A stretch of 9,117 nt of DNA. Source: Chitinophagaceae bacterium. Lineage in GTDB: Bacteria > Bacteroidota > Bacteroidia > Chitinophagales > Chitinophagaceae. Position numbers and translations under genes: made by a program. Under the pieces are notes generated by a model. The model made no database searches. It had not been told where the DNA came from and was given only the letters and a program-made list of their open reading frames with translations. The DNA is taken from positions 1-9,117 of the forward strand of contig JAOQAL010000118.1 in NCBI GenBank assembly GCA_025963615.1, read 5' to 3'. Positions 5,930 to 9,117 of the stretch are shown piece by piece. Every line of letters begins with the position of its first letter. The first letter of the stretch is position 1.

Positions 5930-6331
5930 ATGCCGGGCTTCAGCGAAGTGTTTCCCTACGCCAAAGCTGTACAGCTTAGCGAAGAATTGAATTTGCGCGT
6001 CTGCACATTGGAAGGCATTATCCTTCTTAAACTGATCGCCAATAATGACCGGCCCGGTCGTACCAAGGATATTACGGATATTGAGCACATCATCGCGAAC
6101 TATTTTGATATCTCAGACGCAGACATTTACAGCGACCATTTCGAGGTCATGGACTATTATGATACCAACGACAGAGCGTATATTCAGCTGGTCTGCGCTC
6201 GGGTTATCGGCCGTAAGATCGGAAAATTGTTACAGGGATCTTCCGAGTTGGGTGAACGTATTGAAAAGATACTCGCCGCGCGCCCGACTATTTTGTGGAA
6301 CGCCATGCTGGATGGACTAAAGGATCGCTAA
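5930..6331 (+). CDS. AbiEii-type toxin, C-terminal half
   Basis: The 133-residue frame is the C-terminal part of the AbiEii-type toxin begun at 5574. The recognisable block is LEGIILLKLIANNDRPGRTK followed by DITDIEHII (residues 28-55). It supplies the conserved Lys (K34), basic residues (R41, R44, K46) and acidic pair (D47, D50) found downstream of the nucleotidyltransferase core. A helical tail follows (DRAYIQLVCARVIGRKIGKL, about 81-100) and it ends WNAMLDGLKDR. The ATG at 5930 is two bases after the upstream TGA, so reinitiation could in principle make this piece as a separate chain. It has no Shine-Dalgarno and no catalytic aspartate of its own. Whether two chains could rebuild an active toxin is open; loss of the toxin with the antitoxin kept is the simpler reading. 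Confidence 0.7.
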   Translation: MPGFSEVFPYAKAVQLSEELNLRVCTLEGIILLKLIANNDRPGRTKDITDIEHIIANYFDISDADIYSDHFEVMDYYDTNDRAYIQLVCARVIGRKIGKLLQGSSELGERIEKILAARPTILWNAMLDGLKDR

Positions 6332-6371
6332 ATATCATTTGCACAGGAGGGCACACAAATTGATATGTTCA

Positions 6372-6508
6372 TCAATGATCCTCCAGCCGCAGATGAATGA
6401 CCGGAAATTCGCGCTGCATCTTTTCAGCGATCTCCGCTGCTTTCTTTCCTTTTTTTTGTTTTACTGAAGCAAGATGATCATATCCTTACTGTACATATAT
6501 CGAACCAT
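6372..6508 (-). pseudogene. Small unrecognised protein, frameshifted remnant
   Basis: On the minus strand an ATG at 6508 gives MVRYMYSKDMIILLQ and stops at 6461-6463. The overlapping frame, open from 6485, reads LASVKQKKGKKAAEIAEKMQ and then REFPVIHLRLEDH to TGA at 6372-6374. The two join naturally near 6470 into an approximately 47-residue basic, helical protein. The break lies close to an 8-A run (on the minus strand), a plausible slippage site. No start codon exists for the second frame on its own. I do not recognise it. It starts 16 bases from the tRNA-end-like fragment at 6524-6545, where integrated elements often keep an end gene, but nothing ties it to an integrase. It accounts for much of the spacer 6332-6617. 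Confidence 0.4.
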
Positions 6509-6523
6509 TTCACTTCTGATTTG

Positions 6524-6545
6524 CGGCTAATAGCGGATTTGAACC
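6524..6545 (-). other. Second tRNA 3'-end-like fragment
   Basis: On the minus strand it reads GG, T-loop TTCAAAT, T-stem strand CCGCT, acceptor strand ATTAGCC and a G in the discriminator position: exact tRNA spacing and a perfect GGTTCRANTCC core. As in the fragment at 3345-3365, only the GG of the 5' T-stem strand remains and no tRNA body precedes it. It may be a left-over attachment site from a different tRNA gene. Confidence 0.45.
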
Positions 6546-6563
6546 AATAAATTATTTGGTTCA
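6540..6563. repeat. 8-bp inverted repeat TGAACCAA/TTGGTTCA
   Basis: Perfect arms lie at 6540-6547 and 6556-6563 around an 8-base AT loop, 55 bases past the end of the globin-like gene. It overlaps the tRNA-like fragment. No T-run follows on either strand, so a terminator role is weak. Confidence 0.35.
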
Positions 6564-6617
6564 GTTAATAAGAATTTTATCGCACCTCCGATCTACCTTT
6601 GATGCATTATGTATTTA

Positions 6618-7136
6618 CTATTCTTGCTCGGGCTTTTGCTCAAATAACGAACCAACAATTTCATAAGGGCCTTTAACTTCTCCCCAACCCCAGGCAGGGG
6701 GATGGTGATTTTGGTTCACAGGATTTTCTGCTAATTGTGAATTGATCACGGCAACCCTGCTGCCCCATTCAATATGCCCAACAAAAGTTGACCGAAACTC
6801 CGGATCAGCTGGCATTCCAATTTCATCAGCACTAGCCAGTAACAGATCGGCCCATCGTTTACGCTGCGCCTCCGTTAAATGCTTTCCTATATGCTTCCCT
6901 ACCATGTGGCTTAAAGCATGTTCTCCATATTCCTCACTATACAACTTCGGCCCTTTCAATACTTCAGCTAAAAAATGTGCCACATGTCGGGAATGTTCAG
7001 GCGACATATCCCTGAAGATGGGTTCCAAAAGATCGTCCTTTAAAACCTTCCCATAAAATACATCAGTAAGCTTTTCAAAAACATCTACACCTCCGGCCCA
7101 TGTACAAGGGCTGGGAATTTCATTTTTATTTTCCAT
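6618..7136 (-). CDS. Truncated-haemoglobin-like globin
   Basis: The 172-residue protein resembles group II truncated haemoglobins (2-on-2 globins), haem proteins linked to oxygen or nitric oxide chemistry and redox stress. Aligning family landmarks: B-helix Tyr28 in TDVFYGKVL, CD-corner Phe41 in EPIFRDM, an E-helix region HSRHVAHFLAEVLKGP (48-63), the proximal His82 in VGKHIGKHLTEAQRKRW, and the G-helix Trp95 in RWADLLLAS. These fit a haem-binding globin; His82 versus His86 as ligand is my alignment by eye. It has a C-terminal extension beyond the globin core (HHPPAWGWGEVKGPYEIVG, 144-162) that I cannot explain. No signal peptide, so cytoplasmic. GAGG lies four bases before the start. It begins 21 bases after the SMP-30-like gene, hence a probable operon. 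Confidence 0.82.
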   Translation of the reverse strand: MENKNEIPSPCTWAGGVDVFEKLTDVFYGKVLKDDLLEPIFRDMSPEHSRHVAHFLAEVLKGPKLYSEEYGEHALSHMVGKHIGKHLTEAQRKRWADLLLASADEIGMPADPEFRSTFVGHIEWGSRVAVINSQLAENPVNQNHHPPAWGWGEVKGPYEIVGSLFEQKPEQE

Positions 7137-7157
7137 CTGTCCTCATTTTAGTCTGAC

Positions 7158-8060
7158 CTAATTTACTTTTATTTTCACAATTCTGCCATTTTCAATTCCA
7201 CCAGAAAGTGGTAAAGACATGCCGCCGTTGGTGGTTACGTAAATATAGTTGGCATCTTGCGGAGTCCTTCCGAAAGCCACAGCCGTTGCCCCGGCTACGC
7301 CCTGTTCCGCTTCGGCAATTACTGTAACTTGCTTTGCCGGGCTTATTTTAATAACACTGTTGTAAATATGTGTTGTGGCGTAAAGGTTTCCCCACTCATC
7401 AAAAGTAAAATCATCCAGGTTAAGATTATCCAGCCATACCTCTGGTTCTCCAGGAATATTGTCACTAATGGGAATCCTTATGAGTGTTTTTTTATCGGTG
7501 TTGGATACGAATAAATGTTGGTTAAATAGTTTTATTCCATTTGCAGCAGGCATCGGCGTATTGCTATCAACCTTTGATAACATATCATGCCGCAGCCATA
7601 CAGCCGATTCATTTTCCTTAAGGCGATAAATGAATATGCAACCCATAGCCGCATCGCAGATCAAAAATTCATTTTCATTCAAGCTGATCATCCCATTGAG
7701 AAATGCTGCACCTAAAGGCTGGTGCATGATACGTACATCTCCCCGCCCGGATATTAAGTAAATAGTTGGAATTCCTTGCGCGTCCCAGCCATTAACCACG
7801 AATGAAGACCCATCGACATTTACAATACCCGCCGGTTTACCGGCGATACGTGCAAATATAGCCTGCTGCCCGTTAGGATTCACCTTGTAAATTATTCCCT
7901 CCTCAACACTCGTCACATGTAGATCACCCCGGTCATCAATAGCAATATTCTCCAGAAATGTATTTAAGGGAAATGTCGCTAGGATAGATGATGGGTAAAT
8001 TTCCTTTGGAAACGAATCAAAAATGGGGGGCAAACTATGTTTCTCTAAATCCTTTGACAT
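7158..8060 (-). CDS. SMP-30/gluconolactonase-like beta-propeller
   Basis: The 300-residue protein belongs to the SMP-30/gluconolactonase/LRE group, six-bladed beta-propellers that hydrolyse lactones using a divalent metal. The four metal-site positions of SMP-30 seem present: Glu37 in FLENIAID, Asn122 in FLNGMI, Asn174 in AANGIKLF and Asp217 in LDDFTFDEWGNLYATT. Blade repeats of the type DDRGDLHVTS, ENEFLICDA and NQHLFVSNT recur along the chain, and it closes with GGIENGRIVKIKV. There is no signal peptide; the N-terminus is polar, suggesting a cytoplasmic enzyme. The substrate cannot be read from sequence. It leads a two-gene unit with the globin-like gene and is divergent from the HxlR-type regulator, which may control it. 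Start at 8060 agrees with family N-termini; no Shine-Dalgarno. Confidence 0.8.
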   Translation of the reverse strand: MSKDLEKHSLPPIFDSFPKEIYPSSILATFPLNTFLENIAIDDRGDLHVTSVEEGIIYKVNPNGQQAIFARIAGKPAGIVNVDGSSFVVNGWDAQGIPTIYLISGRGDVRIMHQPLGAAFLNGMISLNENEFLICDAAMGCIFIYRLKENESAVWLRHDMLSKVDSNTPMPAANGIKLFNQHLFVSNTDKKTLIRIPISDNIPGEPEVWLDNLNLDDFTFDEWGNLYATTHIYNSVIKISPAKQVTVIAEAEQGVAGATAVAFGRTPQDANYIYVTTNGGMSLPLSGGIENGRIVKIKVN

Positions 8061-8072
8061 AGAATTTTGTTT

Positions 8073-8088
8073 TAACTTTATAAAGTTA
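8073..8088. promoter_or_regulatory. 16-bp perfect palindrome, candidate HxlR operator
   Basis: TAACTTTATAAAGTTA is a perfect palindrome 12 bases upstream of the SMP-30-like start, in the divergent spacer. A further half-site TAACTTA follows at 8093-8099. Position and symmetry fit a repressor site for the divergent regulator; this role is inference. Confidence 0.5.
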
Positions 8089-8103
8089 TGGATAACTTAC
8101 AGT

Positions 8104-8150
8104 TGTAACCAGTAGTTAATGAAATGTTACCTAGTCACTTAATTGTTACC
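8104..8150. repeat. Three spaced direct repeats TGTWACC
   Basis: TGTAACC (8104-8110), TGTTACC (8125-8131) and TGTTACC (8144-8150) repeat at about two helical turns (21 and 19 bases) upstream of the HxlR-type gene. Such phasing suggests a protein-binding array; which protein is unknown. Confidence 0.4.
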
Positions 8151-8230
8151 ACAGCTGAAATTCAGCAAGTTAAAATTGAGACTATGAGAAAAAAAAGTTG
8201 GGGCTTTGGGAAGATCTCAGAACAGATTTC

Positions 8231-8536
8231 ATGAAGCATGAGCGTTGCCCGGTGTCCGCGACAATAGGAGTGATCGGCGGCAAATGGAAACCCATTATTT
8301 TATATCTTATTAGTCACGATATCAATCGTTTCGGAGAAATGATCAATATGATAGATGGTATCAGCAAAAAAATGCTTACCGATCAATTAAGAGAATTGGA
8401 AAAAGATGGCATTATTGATCGAAAGACATTTAATGAGGTTCCCCCAAGGGTAGAATATACTATAACAGAAAGAGGGTTAACATTAAGGCCAATTATACTT
8501 TCAATGAGGGAGTGGGGATTAAAACATGTGCTATAA
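8231..8536 (+). CDS. HxlR-family transcriptional regulator
   Basis: The product (101 residues from ATG 8231) has the HxlR signature: Cys6 in MKHERCPVSATIGVIGGKWK, the winged helix with RFGEMINMIDGISKKMLTDQ (33-52), then LRELEKDGIIDRKTFNEVPP, and EYTITERGLTLRPIILSMRE (75-94). HxlR proteins bind DNA as dimers, and several use this N-terminal Cys to sense electrophiles or oxidants, so redox control is plausible. A TTG at 8198 would add 11 residues in frame (GLWEDLRTDF). An ATG at 8184 would add MRKKK but is out of frame by one base within an 8-A run. I chose ATG 8231 as the first in-frame ATG. A weak -7-like TAAAATTG sits at 8171-8178. It is divergent from the SMP-30/globin unit. Confidence 0.85.
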   Translation: MKHERCPVSATIGVIGGKWKPIILYLISHDINRFGEMINMIDGISKKMLTDQLRELEKDGIIDRKTFNEVPPRVEYTITERGLTLRPIILSMREWGLKHVL

Positions 8537-8880
8537 GTTCAATTGGAATTGATGTTGAATATTTTAAGCATAAAAAAGCCCCTTATAAGTGGCCGTTGCG
8601 CAACTAACACCTGTTGAAAGATTATCAGGAAAAGCTGTTTATCCGGTTCCAACTCTCGGGTAATTGCAATTTCATGGCTTTGTTTTTATTAATCAGTTTA
8701 ACAATTAGTCAGAACCCTTTAACGTACTTGAAATTAAAAAGTTTTAACGTACTGATCAGCAAAAAAAACTATTAAAATAAACAATCTATTTATAATTTAA
8801 ACCCATTAATTAAGGTAAATACATTGAGTTGAACTATATTAAATTCAGTTAATTAGAATAAATGATTAATTACCCTTAAA
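8537..8880. other. AT-rich spacer, no supported gene
   Basis: No convincing gene is seen on either strand. It contains a near-palindrome at 8578-8593 (GCCCCTTATAAGTGGC, one mismatch) preceded by AAAAAA, which could be a weak terminator on the minus strand. A short open stretch around 8589-8663 (VAVAQLTPVERLSGKAVYPV) has no start or partner and may be chance. The remainder is very AT rich, with the direct repeat listed separately. Confidence 0.5.
8718..8753. repeat. 11-bp direct repeat TTTAACGTACT
   Basis: Identical copies at 8718-8728 and 8743-8753, offset by 25 bp, in non-coding AT-rich DNA. The purpose is unknown; a regulator site or a small duplication scar are both possible. Confidence 0.5.
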
Positions 8881-8885
8881 CAAAA

Positions 8886-8909
8886 AACCCCGGATAATTA
8901 TCCGGGGTT
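8886..8909 (-). terminator. Rho-independent terminator (minus strand)
   Basis: A 24-bp perfect palindrome with 11-bp arms (AACCCCGGATA and complement). On the minus strand it is followed by a run of Ts, and it lies 25 bases after the stop of the small membrane protein gene, which it would terminate. Confidence 0.88.
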
Positions 8910-8934
8910 ATAGCATGTTATTGTAGCCTGTATG

Positions 8935-9090
8935 TTAAATGGTGGTAGGCCTTCTGATCAATCCTAAGATCAGGGAAATGATGGCAATTACAAGCAATAC
9001 ATGGATTAAACCTGTAGCTGAATACACAAATACACCCAGCGCCCATCCTATGATAAGAATTACGGCTACTATATACAATAATGAGTTCAT
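8935..9090 (-). CDS. lmo0937-type small membrane protein
   Basis: A 51-residue gene on the minus strand starts at ATG 9088-9090 and stops at TAA 8935-8937. The protein has two transmembrane segments, LLYIVAVILIIGWALGVFVY (4-23) and LIHVLLVIAIISLILGLI (28-45), split by a short SATG turn, and a basic end (RRPTTI). This layout and the GLIHVLLVIAII signature fit the lmo0937 family of tiny membrane proteins, common in Bacteroidota and often found with stress genes; function unknown. It should sit in the inner membrane. The strong terminator at 8886-8909 supports it being expressed as a single gene. Its promoter would lie at or past the right edge of the window. No clear Shine-Dalgarno. Confidence 0.82.
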   Translation of the reverse strand: MNSLLYIVAVILIIGWALGVFVYSATGLIHVLLVIAIISLILGLIRRPTTI

Positions 9091-9117
9091 GGCAGATTGT
9101 TTTAAGTTAATAAAATA

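Noticed and set aside
6045..6320. Plus-strand 91-codon frame within the toxin C-terminal half
   Set aside because: It is a shifted-frame shadow of the C-terminal toxin half, which carries the conserved LLKLIANNDRPGRTKD block.
6742..7056. Plus-strand open frame opposite the globin-like gene
   Set aside because: It is antisense to a clear globin-like gene and its translation is Ser/Cys-rich without any recognisable motif.
8589..8663. Short plus-strand open stretch VAVAQLTPVERLSGKAVYPV
   Set aside because: It is directly preceded by a TAA, has no ATG or ribosome site, and shows no similarity I recognise.

Overview
The window looks like chromosomal DNA of a Bacteroidota bacterium, most likely of the Sphingobacteriaceae type (Mucilaginibacter or Pedobacter relatives). 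The reasons are AT-rich spacers, general lack of strong Shine-Dalgarno sites, a textbook Bacteroidota promoter (TTTG, 20 bp, TATTTTTG) before the antitoxin gene, and the mix of families: DUF892, PA2169-type bundle, AHSA1-like SRPBCC, SMP-30 and lmo0937-type proteins. The genus is an inference from gene content only.

Layout. (1) 120-1194: a two-gene stress operon of ferritin-like four-helix proteins (DUF892/YciF type, then PA2169/DUF2383 type) closed by a strong hairpin terminator. (2) 1222-1545: a spacer with remnants of a small membrane protein on the minus strand. (3) 1546-3308: an AraC-type regulator with a perfect hairpin abutting its start codon, an intact SRPBCC (AHSA1-like) gene, and a second, frameshifted copy of that gene. 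(4) 3345-6563: an accessory, decaying segment with a tRNA 3'-end-like fragment near each edge, both on the minus strand. It holds a minus-strand small pseudogene with its own promoter and terminator, a plus-strand pseudogene with a frameshift and an in-frame amber codon, and an AbiE-type (type IV) toxin-antitoxin operon. The antitoxin is intact; the nucleotidyltransferase toxin is split by a frameshift. (5) 6618-8536: a minus-strand operon of an SMP-30/gluconolactonase-like propeller followed by a truncated-haemoglobin-like protein, divergent from an HxlR-type regulator with a conserved N-terminal cysteine; palindromes and repeats lie between them. (6) 8537-9117: an AT-rich spacer, a terminator, and a 51-residue lmo0937-type membrane protein on the minus strand.

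The most informative part is the AbiE locus. A consensus Bacteroidota promoter is framed by two 19-bp operators of identical architecture (TGTTCA-N7-TGAACA) plus an outward-facing pair of the same half-site, a layout expected for antitoxin autoregulation. The frameshift falls after all three putative catalytic aspartates of the toxin. Five reading frames in the window are disrupted by small indels or stops, and a sixth more tentatively. That indicates gene decay in an insertion-prone region or, less likely, indel errors in the assembly. I found no clearly new defence or mobile system; the better leads are the operator array, the paired tRNA-end scars and the unnamed family at 3833-4452.
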